NCBI GenBank assembly: GCA_028288645.1
Contig: JAQBNJ010000185.1
Location: 1-5,972, forward strand
Direction: 5' to 3'
DNA: 5,972 bases
From: Sediminibacterium sp.
Lineage (GTDB): Bacteria > Bacteroidota > Bacteroidia > Chitinophagales > Chitinophagaceae
The translations under genes were made by a program, and so were the position numbers. This document shows positions 5,847 through 5,972 of the stretch, piece by piece. Numbering within the stretch: the stretch's first letter is position 1; each line of letters opens with the position of its first letter. Below the pieces are notes generated by a model. The model saw nothing but the letters and a program-made list of their open reading frames with translations. It searched no databases and was not told where the DNA came from.

Positions 5847-5972
5847 ATGCGCAAACTTCTAACGTTGCTGAGCCTTATTCAGCTTACCAATGCTGCGACA
5901 AATCAGGAGCCTATGCGACAGGGTTGGACCAGCCTGACAATTACATCCCTGGAAACCAAGCCATGTGTGTTA
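5847..5972 (+). CDS. Predicted exported protein, 3' partial (first 42 codons)
   Basis: Seen: an ATG at 5847 opens a frame that stays open to the window edge. It starts MRKLLTLLSLIQLTNA, with Arg-Lys followed by a hydrophobic core and a Thr-Asn-Ala end that fits signal peptidase I cleavage before ATNQEP. The rest is polar with one Cys. An A-rich leader (CAAAAAAAACATTACCG) precedes the ATG, typical of Bacteroidota starts. It diverges from the DUF892 gene across a shared 127-base region. The family is not recognised. With only 42 codons, chance openness cannot be ruled out, but the signal peptide makes a real gene likely. Confidence 0.6.
   Translation, partial: MRKLLTLLSLIQLTNAATNQEPMRQGWTSLTITSLETKPCVL

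Overview
The window looks like chromosomal DNA from a Bacteroidota bacterium, most likely a member of the Chitinophagaceae. The reasons are the moderate GC content, weak or absent Shine-Dalgarno sites with A/T-rich leaders, a FecA-like TonB-dependent receptor with a GLDPHRGWEF-type plug, and an ECF sigma factor followed by a small membrane protein. The placement comes from recognising families, not from a database search.

Left part (1-1310, + strand). A 5'-truncated gene encodes a PAP2 / vanadium-haloperoxidase superfamily protein. It holds two copies of the PAP2 core: a decayed N-terminal copy (PCEH, and Gln for the catalytic His) and an intact C-terminal copy (K-x6-RP, PSGH, SR-x5-H-x3-D). 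The frame is closed by TAG at 1167-1169, where the first copy has CAG (Gln). The same frame then continues sensibly for 12 more codons to TAA at 1206-1208, so this looks like a recent nonsense change trimming the C-terminus. A terminator-like hairpin follows.

Centre (1310-3739). A complete FecA-like TonB-dependent outer-membrane receptor is followed by a 240-base gap between convergent genes. The gap contains two inverted-repeat structures and no gene.

Right-centre (3740-5146, - strand). A two-gene unit encodes an ECF sigma factor with no ATG start (TTG or, better, GTG) and, 7 bases after its stop, a four-helix membrane protein of unknown function. By position this could be a sigma-factor partner. 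The 294-base region upstream holds a possible promoter element, an imperfect hairpin and a strong bidirectional terminator.

Right end (5147-5972). A YciE/YciF-like (DUF892) ferritin-like stress protein with a lysine-rich N-terminal tail lies on the - strand. It is divergent from the first 42 codons of a predicted exported protein that runs off the window on the + strand.

No tRNA, rRNA, CRISPR, IS element or complete defence system was seen. The strongest observations are the tandem PAP2 architecture with one decayed active site, the premature TAG, and the non-ATG start of the sigma factor.
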